Shown here: in pieces, positions 1-5,697 of the stretch
Layout of the letters: each line of letters begins with the position of its first letter
How positions within the stretch are numbered: the stretch's first letter is position 1
Assembly: GCA_949286445.1 (NCBI GenBank)
Contig: CASECL010000292.1
Location: 1 to 6,044 of the forward strand
From: an uncultured bacterium
GTDB taxonomy: Bacteria > Verrucomicrobiota > Lentisphaeria > Victivallales > Victivallaceae
DNA length: 6,044 bases
Direction: 5' to 3'
Program-made: the position numbers and the translations under genes
Notes under the pieces: generated by a model
Databases searched by the model: none
Seen by the model: only the letters and a program-made list of their open reading frames with translations
What the model was told of the DNA's origin: nothing

Positions 1-1
1 A

Positions 2-115
2 ATTATGCAGTACTCAAAAGCTGAATTGAAAATTTACCGCTCCGGCGTGATCGCCGGAGTCAGCCCGGTATCACCCGATGTCCCCGGCACTGACGGCGAT
101 ATGGACAACTGGTAA
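2..115 (+). CDS. 3' end of an unidentified protein gene (5' part outside window)
   Basis: The frame starting at base 2 stays open for 37 codons and stops at TAA (113-115). The visible C-terminus reads ...YSKAELKIYRSGVIAG followed by a Pro/Asp/Gly-rich tail ending GDMDNW. There is no internal start with a credible ribosome site, so this is the tail of a gene entering from the left. The other two plus frames close within about 30 bases. An open run this short is weak evidence alone. The main support is the perfect intrinsic terminator in the same orientation 33 bases after the stop, which implies a plus-strand gene ending here. I do not recognise the family. The tail is hydrophilic and acidic, with no membrane segment visible. 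The gene is convergent with the esterase gene to its right. A perfect 8-bp inverted repeat (40-47/52-59) lies inside the coding tail. Confidence 0.55.
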   Translation: MMQYSKAELKIYRSGVIAGVSPVSPDVPGTDGDMDNW

Positions 116-147
116 ATTTCAGATCTGCAATATAAATAAATTAAATT

Positions 148-191
148 CAGGCAGTCCGGAAATTCATGATTTTCCCGGACTGCCTGTTTTG
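148..191 (+). terminator. Rho-independent terminator of the plus-strand gene
   Basis: CAGGCAGTCCGG (148-159) and CCGGACTGCCTG (175-186) form a perfect 12-bp GC-rich stem. The 15-base loop can add a few A-T pairs across a bulged C. TTTTGT follows at once (187-192). The hairpin lies 33 bases after the TAA at 113-115 and fits termination of that gene. On the minus strand the stem is followed only by a broken AT-rich tract, so back-up termination for the esterase transcript is possible but weaker. Confidence 0.9.
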
Positions 192-209
192 TAAAACCAG
201 ATGCCGCAT

Positions 210-215
210 TATTTA
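210..215. repeat. Left flanking direct repeat TATTTA (putative target-site duplication)
   Basis: TATTTA directly abuts the left terminal inverted repeat of the 216-416 element. It is repeated exactly at 417-422, abutting the right end. A 6-bp direct repeat outside perfect terminal inverted repeats is what transposition leaves behind. The innermost TA could alternatively be the whole duplication, as in IS630/Tc1-mariner elements, because the inverted symmetry also extends to TA. Confidence 0.7.
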
Positions 216-230
216 GTCGATTATGCAAAA
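216..230 (+). repeat. Left terminal inverted repeat of the MITE-like element
   Basis: GTCGATTATGCAAAA is the exact reverse complement of 402-416. It is followed closely by the 233-249 subterminal hairpin, which could help a transposase distinguish the two ends. Confidence 0.85.
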
Positions 231-232
231 TC

Positions 233-249
233 TGCGAAAAGATTTCGCA
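233..249. repeat. Subterminal perfect hairpin inside the element
   Basis: TGCGAAA (233-239), loop AGA, TTTCGCA (243-249). All 7 bp pair, and pairing is equally good on both strands. It has no following T-tract on the plus strand and so is not a terminator in that direction. Confidence 0.75.
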
Positions 250-320
250 TAAATATATACTTTGCCCTCAAAAACCTGCAATTTTATCATTCGTGCATCA
301 ACTTCCGTTCTCCCTATCTC

Positions 321-392
321 GAGCAGTTTTGGCGTCAATTTTGAGCTTGCGTACGATAGTACGCGGTGCTCTCATTTCCTAAAAACTGTCTC
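321..392. repeat. Nested imperfect palindrome in the right half of the element
   Basis: The outer arms (321-332 and 378-392) pair over 12 bp with small bulges. The inner arms are GAGC (343-346) with GCTC (368-371) and GCGTAC (349-354) with GTACGC (359-364), closing on a GATA tetraloop (355-358). A competing short hairpin CTGT/ACAG (386-389/396-399) overlaps the outer arm. The arrangement makes the element highly foldable as RNA or single-stranded DNA. Confidence 0.65.
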
Positions 393-401
393 AAAACAGG
401 G

Positions 402-416
402 TTTTGCATAATCGAC
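402..416 (-). repeat. Right terminal inverted repeat of the MITE-like element
   Basis: TTTTGCATAATCGAC is the exact reverse complement of 216-230 and directly precedes the right TATTTA copy. Confidence 0.85.
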
Positions 417-422
417 TATTTA
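417..422. repeat. Right flanking direct repeat TATTTA (putative target-site duplication)
   Basis: Exact copy of 210-215, directly abutting the right terminal inverted repeat. It lies 15 bases beyond the stop of the minus-strand esterase gene, so the element did not interrupt coding sequence. Confidence 0.7.
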
Positions 423-437
423 TCTATCTGCATCAGG

Positions 438-1835
438 TCAAAATGGTTCAGTAGCAGGCTTCAGCGGTTCTGCTCCGGCTTGAACACCGGCAATTTTCAT
501 TTCGCGCTGGAATACCCTGCCGCCGGAGCGGGCGGTTAGGACACGGCAGTCTTTCCCGCCGAAAACAATTTCATCCACCGGAAGATTTTCCGGGAGCGGC
601 AATATGGTATTGTGTTCGCTCTGGGAGGAAAAAGTTTGAATTCCAAGTTCAGTTGCGGCATAAAGTCTGTCCTGTTCATCAACTGCCAGAGCTTTTGCTC
701 CGATTTCACGGCAGTCATCGGCAAGTTCCAGCCGGGCAAACTTTACCGGATCGGAGATTTTTCCGTCTTCCGCTATCCGGTACGCCCAGACGTAACGCCG
801 CCCCGATATAGATACATACAGCCGGCAGCGGTCAGAAGATAACGCCAGTCCGCCGCCCATACCTGGCAACTCCGCCGCCACTTGTACATTACCGCCATGA
901 CCGGCAAAGTATATTTTGTCCTTTTTAAGGAAATACACCCCTCCGGCGGCAGTCAACGCTTCCGGCACCGGACAATCTTCCTCCACCTCACGCCAAGGGA
1001 AGTTACTGTCCACCAGCTCCGCTACCCGGGGCGGTTTATCCGGATCAGCTCCAGCGCCCGCCGGGATCTTTCCCCAATTCTGCCAGCAGAAACGCAGAGC
1101 CCGTTCCATCACTTCCGGATCATTGTAACCGCAACCGTGTTCGCCGCCGTCAAACACTTCATATTCAAATTCATACCCGGCATATTTCAACGCGGCAACG
1201 GCACGGCGTCCCTCCAGTTCCCAATCCCCCCCGGAATTGCGCATATCATCAGTGCCGAAAGTAATGTAACAGCGGATTTTTCTGCGTTCATATTTCCTTA
1301 TCAGCGCAGGGAAAATATCTCCGCCGCGGAAAGCGCAGAAAGTAGGACTGTTTATATAGCAGCGGCGGAAAAAATCATTGCGTTCCCAGGCCGCATTCCA
1401 GGCGGCTATACCTCCGGAAGAACATCCGGCAATAAGGTGAAGTTCCGGATCAGGCGATATTCCAAAATCATACTCTTTCTGCAGATATGGCAGGAGTTCA
1501 CCAATAATAAAATCGGCATAATCACTTCCCAGCCCGTCATATTCCGGCGAACGGTTTGACCGATTTTCACCACCGGCAAGCAGTGGTTTTATTTCTCCGG
1601 GAAAAACAAACAATCCTACGCAGAAAGGCATAGCTTTTTCCATAGCCAGTTTTGCCATAACAACGGAAAAATCAGTACCGTCCTGAGTTACCACCAGCCC
1701 GGGAAGGACATCCCCGTTTTTTCCCTGTACTGCCCCATCCGGCGGCAGGTAAAGTATATACTTATGCACTGTACCGGGAAAAACAGCTGATTGTGTAAAT
1801 TCACCTTGATATTTTTTCCCTGTCTGCGGATACAT
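438..1835 (-). CDS. Esterase-D-like alpha/beta-hydrolase with SMP-30-like C-terminal segment
   Basis: A 465-residue protein, probably cytoplasmic since no signal peptide or membrane segment is visible. Residues about 10-260 resemble the putative-esterase (Esterase_D/enterochelin-esterase) fold. The likely nucleophile elbow is GCSSG with Ser139. An FGTDD segment near residues 193-197 may supply the acid, and GGEHG with His233 the base. The segments NRSPEYDGLG, AAWER, RGGD and GGDW also match an esterase group that I recall from planctomycete proteins labelled gluconolactonase. Residues about 290-450 show beta-propeller-like repeats (RLYVSISG, DRLYAATELGIQTF, VDEIVFGGKD), about half the length of a six-bladed SMP-30 domain. 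The substrate is unknown; a sugar or aryl ester or a lactone is possible. I chose the ATG at 1835 because AAAGGTG sits about 6 bases upstream. An in-frame ATG at 1877 (479 residues) has GGAGG only 2 bases away, which is tight. The gene lies 132 bases after rsmE. Confidence 0.85.
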   Translation of the reverse strand: MYPQTGKKYQGEFTQSAVFPGTVHKYILYLPPDGAVQGKNGDVLPGLVVTQDGTDFSVVMAKLAMEKAMPFCVGLFVFPGEIKPLLAGGENRSNRSPEYDGLGSDYADFIIGELLPYLQKEYDFGISPDPELHLIAGCSSGGIAAWNAAWERNDFFRRCYINSPTFCAFRGGDIFPALIRKYERRKIRCYITFGTDDMRNSGGDWELEGRRAVAALKYAGYEFEYEVFDGGEHGCGYNDPEVMERALRFCWQNWGKIPAGAGADPDKPPRVAELVDSNFPWREVEEDCPVPEALTAAGGVYFLKKDKIYFAGHGGNVQVAAELPGMGGGLALSSDRCRLYVSISGRRYVWAYRIAEDGKISDPVKFARLELADDCREIGAKALAVDEQDRLYAATELGIQTFSSQSEHNTILPLPENLPVDEIVFGGKDCRVLTARSGGRVFQREMKIAGVQAGAEPLKPATEPF

Positions 1836-1881
1836 TTTTTCACCTTTCTTTGTTTTATATTCAGCAGAAAATACCATTCCC

Positions 1882-1920
1882 TCCGGCTTGACAGCTCTTT
1901 TGGGTTTTTAACCAGCCGGA
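1882..1920 (-). promoter_or_regulatory. Nested hairpin in the leader before the esterase gene
   Basis: On the minus strand TCCGGCT (1920-1914) pairs with AGCCGGA (1888-1882). A GGTT-AAA-AACC mini-hairpin (1913-1903) stacks directly inside. The 3' arm overlaps the GGAGG that would serve the upstream ATG at 1877. No T-tract follows, so it is not a usual rsmE terminator. It could tune translation from the upstream start or be chance. Together with the 132-base gap it is the only structure I see between rsmE and the esterase gene. Confidence 0.3.
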
Positions 1921-1967
1921 AAATTTATTCACGCCTCCACAACGCACACGCATAATCTTTTTCCGAC

Positions 1968-2702
1968 CTAACGGGAGAAAAGTGAAAGTGCCTTGGCCAA
2001 AGCAAATTCGCTCCGCAGAATGCGTTCACCCAAATCAAGATATTCCGTTGACGTACCTGATTTTATTCCGGTGTCTGAAAATAATTTTACTTCGTCTCCG
2101 GTAAATCCCCCCTCCGGGCCCAGCAGAACTGTCGCCGGCAAATCCGCTTTGCCGCCGAAATCACGCCTGCCGTTCAAGCCGGGATGAAGAATAAATAATT
2201 TTCCACCGCGGATAATCTCCGGCAGCTCCTCTCCGGCAAAAAACCGGAATGACCGGTGAAAAAACACTTTTACCATCCCGGTATCTCCAGCCTGTTCCAA
2301 AGCCAGAAGTATTTCCTGCCGGTATTTTTCCTCCTCCAGCACCGGAGACTGCCAGTAACTTTTTTCCACCTTGAAGCAATGGAAAAAATGTACCTCTTTC
2401 ACCCCGAAACAGGAGGCAACATAAAGAATTTTTTTGAATGTGTTCGGCCTTTGCAGCGCGGCACAGAGTTTCAGCGGCAAAGGCGGCGGCGGCATTTTCT
2501 CCGGATTAAATTCCATTTTCACCCCATCCGGAGTATATTCTTTTACCACCCCCCGGCCGATCATGCCGTCAACCACACCCATTTTGCACCCGTCCCCGAC
2601 GGCAGGCTTCAAAACATCACGGATATGGTTGAATTTCCGCCCGGTAAACAAAAAACACCCCGGGGAAATTTCTTCCCGGGGTTCAGCCAGAATCAAATTC
2701 AT
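1968..2702 (-). CDS. rsmE: 16S rRNA (uracil-1498-N3)-methyltransferase RsmE
   Basis: Predicted to methylate N3 of U1498 of 16S rRNA (E. coli numbering) in the assembled 30S subunit using S-adenosylmethionine; cytoplasmic. The length, 244 residues, is normal for the family. The N-terminal PUA-like domain carries the NHIRDVLKPAVGD motif (25-37). The C-terminal SPOUT domain carries the knot signature LLGPEGGFTGDEV (193-205) and the closing motif DLGERILRSEFALAKAL (223-239), a variant of the common LG-RILRTETA. At 135-140 the helix reads EQAGD where E. coli-type enzymes have EQ-x-GR, placing it in a divergent subgroup. Its ATG overlaps the TGA of the upstream membrane-protein gene (ATGA), and no good ribosome site precedes it, so translational coupling is likely. 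It ends with TAG. Confidence 0.95.
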   Translation of the reverse strand: MNLILAEPREEISPGCFLFTGRKFNHIRDVLKPAVGDGCKMGVVDGMIGRGVVKEYTPDGVKMEFNPEKMPPPPLPLKLCAALQRPNTFKKILYVASCFGVKEVHFFHCFKVEKSYWQSPVLEEEKYRQEILLALEQAGDTGMVKVFFHRSFRFFAGEELPEIIRGGKLFILHPGLNGRRDFGGKADLPATVLLGPEGGFTGDEVKLFSDTGIKSGTSTEYLDLGERILRSEFALAKALSLFSR

Positions 2703-3013
2703 TTGTTACCAATCTGGTTAACCGGCTGACCGGCTTTGGCAGCCATTGCCACTTTACGCTTGTAGTAAATGACAAATATCAAATCTGTCATTACCATAAG
2801 CGCATTTATCACATAAAGCAACGCCACCCAATCCAGCGGCGGACGGCAGAACTTGGCCACCAGTCCCGCCATATATCCAAGGAATACCATAAGCAGGAAC
2901 AGCCGGCTCTTTCCCAACGGATTTTTCACCCGTATCGTCTTCAAGATAGCCGTCGGCCAGCTCGCTCCAAACAGAATTAACATCAACGCTTCCCAAATAT
3001 CAGCTGCTGACAT
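2699..3013 (-). CDS. Small three-helix membrane protein, SemiSWEET/PQ-loop-like topology
   Basis: A 104-residue protein with three hydrophobic helices at about 7-24, 37-55 and 62-84. The cytoplasmic-type loop KTIRVKNPLGKSR follows helix 1, and the tail after helix 3 is basic (YKRK). The positive-inside rule predicts N-out, C-in. Three helices of this size, a Pro near the end of helix 1 (SWP, 18-20, where PQ-loop proteins have PQ), a GKS turn before helix 2, LGY in helix 2 and an Asn in helix 3 (N70) resemble SemiSWEET half-transporters and PQ-loop units. Function is not established: the resemblance is topological, and conserved hypothetical proteins with SWP...GKS exist. The ATG at 3013 is preceded by AAGGTG at 7 bases. 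The gene starts 46 bases after the glgP stop with no terminator between, and overlaps rsmE by 4 bases, so it is very likely co-transcribed with both. Confidence 0.85.
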   Translation of the reverse strand: MSAADIWEALMLILFGASWPTAILKTIRVKNPLGKSRLFLLMVFLGYMAGLVAKFCRPPLDWVALLYVINALMVMTDLIFVIYYKRKVAMAAKAGQPVNQIGNK

Positions 3014-3059
3014 TTCCCCACACCTTCTCTCTCTACATGTAATTTGTGCATATTTTCAC

Positions 3060-5585
3060 TTACTGCGGCCAGCAGATAAATCCCGGCACACTGTTATTCC
3101 AGTCGCTTCCCGCCGGAGTTATCCGGGCTGTAAGCCCATAACGTCCCGGCGCATTGCAGGATATGGTACATTCATAAAGATAATTGCTGTCGCCTTTGTC
3201 TTCTATCATCTTCATTTCCGAGACATTGACATCGCGAATTTCATTATGAATATCCACCGTTCCATAATAACACTCCACCTTTACCTCTTCCGGACGCAAC
3301 CCGGCCAGATATACCCGGGTGGAAATTTTGTATTTATCTCCCACATGGGCAGAGTTGAAATTGCCTTCAACATCGGGAAATGCAATATAGAGTTTGCCGA
3401 AATTTTCAATGTATTTACGCTTCTGGCTCTCCAGTTCGCGGGCAAGTTTACCATCGTCAGCCACCAGTTTCTGATAGTCCCGGTAGGCAGGTTTGTAAAA
3501 CATTTCCACATATTCTTCCACCATGCGGGTGCTGGAAAACTTCCCCAGACCCATCACAATGGAATTCTTCATTTTTTCAACCCAGCGTTGCGGCAAATCG
3601 CCCTCTCCGCGGTCGTAGAAACAGGGAATTATTTCATGTTCCAGTATGTCAAACAACGCCTGGGATTCAAAATTATCGGTGTCCTCCGGATCGGTATAAT
3701 TATCATTTCCCTCGATTGCCCAGCCCACTTCAGGACTGGCCGCTTCCGCCCACCAGCCGTCCAAAATACTGCAGTTCAACACCCCGTTTATTGCCGCTTT
3801 CATTCCCGAAGTACCGCTGGCCTCCTGCGGACGGCGCGGAGTATTGAGCCAGATATCCACCCCTTTTACCAGAGATCTGGCCATGGCAATATCATAATCC
3901 TCCAGGAAAACCAGCCGGTGCTGAACTCCGGCACGCTGGGCAAATTGAATCAGTTTCTGAATCAGCTCTTTTCCCCCGTTGTCCGCCGGATGAGCCTTGC
4001 CAGCGTAAATAAACTGCACCGGACGCTCGGTATCTCTCAGCAGGCGGATCAACCGGTCCTCATTTCTCAACAGCAAAGTTCCACGCTTGTAGGTGGCAAA
4101 ACGCCGGGCAAAACCAATGGTAAGCACATCCGGACTCAATCCGCTCTTATTAGCTTCACCGCACTGGCTGACCACCTTGTTTTTGTCCTGCAGAATTTTC
4201 TTGGCTTTGCGTATCAGCGACTGGCGGTTAAGCTCATGACACATCCAGAGATCTTCATTAGGTATATCTTTGATATCTTCCGCCAGCTTCTCAATATCCG
4301 GATTGAACATCCAGTTCGCCGCCAGATAACGGTTGAAAAGCAAGCTGAGACGCTGGGAAATCCAGCTGGGAATGTGCACCCCGTTGGTAATATGCTTAAT
4401 CGGTATTTCAGAAATGGAACGTCCCGGCCAGAGATGTTTCCACATTGAACGCGCCACTTCACCATGCAGCCGGCTGACACCGTTGCTGTAATTGGCCATG
4501 CGCAAACCAAATACTGTCATAGATATTTCACTTGCCCGGTCGCGTTCGCCAATCGGAATTCCCCAGCGGATCACCCGGTCAACATCAAGCCCGGCTTCGC
4601 GGGCGATAACATCCAGATACGGACGCACCAGATTTATATCAAAAACTTCATTACCTGCCGGTACCGGAGTATGGGTGGTAAATACATTGGACCGCCATAC
4701 CACTTCCAGCGCAACATCAGGCGAATACCCCTGCTTTACCAAATGGTCGATGCGCGCAAGTGAAAGAAATCCGGCATGCCCCTCATTCATATGGCAAACC
4801 GCCGGATCATACCCCATCGCAATCAGGGCTTTGAAACCGCCGACACCAAGCAAAAGTTCCTGATGAAGCCGCATTCTCTTGTCTCCGCCGTACAGACGCC
4901 AGGTCGTCTCACGCAAATCCGGCGGATTTTGAGGTATTTCCGCATCAAGCATAACCAGAGGAACATTTCCCACATTCAAAACCCATACCGCAGCAAACAA
5001 TTCCCGGTCGCAAAGCTTAATGGATATAACCAGTTCCTCCCCATTCTTACCTCTGGCCCGTTTCAACGGCAGATTATTTATCTCATTTTCCGGGTAACGT
5101 TCCATCTGCCAGCCATTGCGGTCAAGAACCTGACGGAAATATCCCTGACGGTAAAGCAACCCCACTGCCACTAATGGAAGTTTCATATCTGACGCAGCTT
5201 TAAGATGATCACCGGCCAGCACACCGAGACCGCCGGAATAAATTCTCACACTTTCATGTAAACCGTATTCCAAAGAAAAATAGGCGTATCTGCGGCTGGA
5301 AAAATCTTCCTTTTCACTCACAGTTTTTTCAAATTCAGTCTGCACCAGCTTCAATTGGCGGAGGTAAACCTCATCCCCAGCCAGCTCTTCCAACCGTTCC
5401 TGGGATACCAAATTCATAAATTTTCTGGCATTGCCGTGTACATCACGCCACAATACCGTATCAATACGGACAAAAAGCTCCACCGCCAGCGGATGCCAGC
5501 TCCACCAGAGATTATTAGACAACTTCTCCAGAAAGCTCAATTCCTCCGGGATGCTCGGTGCTACACTGAAAAGCTTTACATTCAT
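3060..5585 (-). CDS. glgP: Alpha-glucan (glycogen) phosphorylase, Thermotoga/Thermus type (GT35)
   Basis: An 841-residue cytoplasmic enzyme predicted to phosphorolyse alpha-1,4-glucans from the non-reducing end, giving glucose-1-phosphate. It belongs to the shorter bacterial/archaeal phosphorylase branch. The N-terminal DUF3417 region has LSNNLWWSWHPLA (22-34). YFSLEYGLHES (102-112) and YSGGLGVLAGDHLK (116-129) are followed by NEGHAGF (267-273), HTPVPAG (305-311), HITNGVHIP (398-406) and RRFATYKRG (495-503). EASGTSGMKAAINGVLN (588-604) contains the expected pyridoxal-phosphate lysine, Lys596. The last ~100 residues form the beta-rich tail usual in this branch. All key residues are present. 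I chose the ATG at 5585 because GAGG lies 8 bases upstream and the conserved domain begins soon after. The ATG at 5591 is too close to that site, and the frame opens up to 5708 only by running through the upstream terminator. It is probably the first gene of a unit with the two genes downstream. Confidence 0.96.
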   Translation of the reverse strand: MNVKLFSVAPSIPEELSFLEKLSNNLWWSWHPLAVELFVRIDTVLWRDVHGNARKFMNLVSQERLEELAGDEVYLRQLKLVQTEFEKTVSEKEDFSSRRYAYFSLEYGLHESVRIYSGGLGVLAGDHLKAASDMKLPLVAVGLLYRQGYFRQVLDRNGWQMERYPENEINNLPLKRARGKNGEELVISIKLCDRELFAAVWVLNVGNVPLVMLDAEIPQNPPDLRETTWRLYGGDKRMRLHQELLLGVGGFKALIAMGYDPAVCHMNEGHAGFLSLARIDHLVKQGYSPDVALEVVWRSNVFTTHTPVPAGNEVFDINLVRPYLDVIAREAGLDVDRVIRWGIPIGERDRASEISMTVFGLRMANYSNGVSRLHGEVARSMWKHLWPGRSISEIPIKHITNGVHIPSWISQRLSLLFNRYLAANWMFNPDIEKLAEDIKDIPNEDLWMCHELNRQSLIRKAKKILQDKNKVVSQCGEANKSGLSPDVLTIGFARRFATYKRGTLLLRNEDRLIRLLRDTERPVQFIYAGKAHPADNGGKELIQKLIQFAQRAGVQHRLVFLEDYDIAMARSLVKGVDIWLNTPRRPQEASGTSGMKAAINGVLNCSILDGWWAEAASPEVGWAIEGNDNYTDPEDTDNFESQALFDILEHEIIPCFYDRGEGDLPQRWVEKMKNSIVMGLGKFSSTRMVEEYVEMFYKPAYRDYQKLVADDGKLARELESQKRKYIENFGKLYIAFPDVEGNFNSAHVGDKYKISTRVYLAGLRPEEVKVECYYGTVDIHNEIRDVNVSEMKMIEDKGDSNYLYECTISCNAPGRYGLTARITPAGSDWNNSVPGFICWPQ

Positions 5586-5592
5586 TATCATA

Positions 5593-5597
5593 TCCTC
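5593..5597 (-). promoter_or_regulatory. Ribosome binding site deciding the glgP start
   Basis: The minus strand reads TGAGGATATGATAATG. GAGG is 8 bases from the second ATG (5585) and only 2 from the first (5591). This supports the MNVKLFSV start over MIMNVKL and over any start further upstream. Confidence 0.6.
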
Positions 5598-5610
5598 ATT
5601 TTTGGACTGC

Positions 5611-5642
5611 TTTATACCCAAATCAACCGTTTCCCTGCACAA
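5611..5642 (-). promoter_or_regulatory. Weak candidate promoter for glgP
   Basis: Between the terminator and the glgP start only about 55 bases remain. They hold TATAAA (plus 5611-5616 reversed) as a possible -10, and TTGTGC (5637-5642) as a possible -35, with a long 20-base spacer. A promoter is expected here if the hairpin upstream terminates fully, but the match is poor. Confidence 0.25.
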
Positions 5643-5678
5643 AAACGGGGTCATCAAAATTTCTTTCGACGACCCCGT
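5640..5678 (-). terminator. Rho-independent terminator between the glycogen-binding gene and glgP
   Basis: On the minus strand ACGGGGTCGTCGAAA (5678-5664) pairs with TTTTGATGACCCCGT (5659-5645) over 15 bp, closing on a GAAA tetraloop, and TTTTT follows. Two of the pairs are G-U. On the plus strand those two positions would be A-C mismatches, so the fold is built for minus-strand RNA. It begins 20 bases after the TGA of the upstream gene and ends about 55 bases before glgP. Confidence 0.9.
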
Positions 5679-5697
5679 AATTACCGGAAAACTCGGC

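Larger units (their letters stand above)
216..416. mobile_element. MITE-like 201-bp non-autonomous element
   Basis: The element is bounded by a perfect 15-bp inverted repeat: GTCGATTATGCAAAA at 216-230 and its reverse complement at 402-416. The symmetry reaches 17 bp if the flanking T and A are counted. TATTTA direct repeats abut both ends. Inside there is no credible gene. A perfect 7-bp hairpin with a 3-base loop lies at 233-249 (TGCGAAA/TTTCGCA). A nested hairpin lies at 321-392, with outer arms GAG-CAGTTTT-GG pairing to CC-AAAACTG-CTC and inner arms GAGC/GCTC and GCGTAC/GTACGC around a GATA loop. Short length, terminal repeats, target duplication and lack of a transposase together define a MITE. 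The parent family is not determined: a TA duplication would suggest IS630/mariner, and a 6-bp one other families. A structured non-mobile RNA or DNA element is the alternative. Confidence 0.72.
197..437 (-). terminator. Possible esterase-gene terminator split by the element
   Basis: Removing the element and one TATTTA copy would bring CCAGATGC (197-204) and GCATCAGG (430-437) together. On the minus strand they pair at 7 of 8 positions, with one U-U mismatch, around an 18-base loop directly after the esterase stop. TTTT follows on the minus strand (plus 193-196). This looks like a modest intrinsic terminator whose loop received the insertion. The stem is short and imperfect, so this stays tentative. 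Confidence 0.3.

Noticed and set aside
120..127. 8-bp palindrome CAGATCTG
   Set aside because: Too short and common to assign a role, with no supporting context.
34..228. Minus-strand frame of 64 codons starting in the left inverted repeat
   Set aside because: It runs through the perfect terminator and antisense to the plus-strand gene tail, and has no ribosome site.
210..422. Integron attC site, CRISPR repeat or tRNA-like gene as an explanation of the inverted-repeat element
   Set aside because: It shows no attC core (GTTRRRY/RYYYAAC), no regularly spaced direct repeats and no cloverleaf. The terminal repeats with direct-repeat flanks fit a MITE better.
882..1559. Plus-strand frame of 225 codons opposite the esterase gene
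   Set aside because: Low-complexity, recognisably unlike a protein family, and fully antisense to the esterase domain that carries the catalytic motifs.
2853..4448. Long open plus-strand frame (531 codons) opposite glgP
   Set aside because: It is antisense to a gene with unmistakable phosphorylase motifs, its product is His/Arg/Phe-rich with no recognisable domain, and it is a codon-bias shadow.
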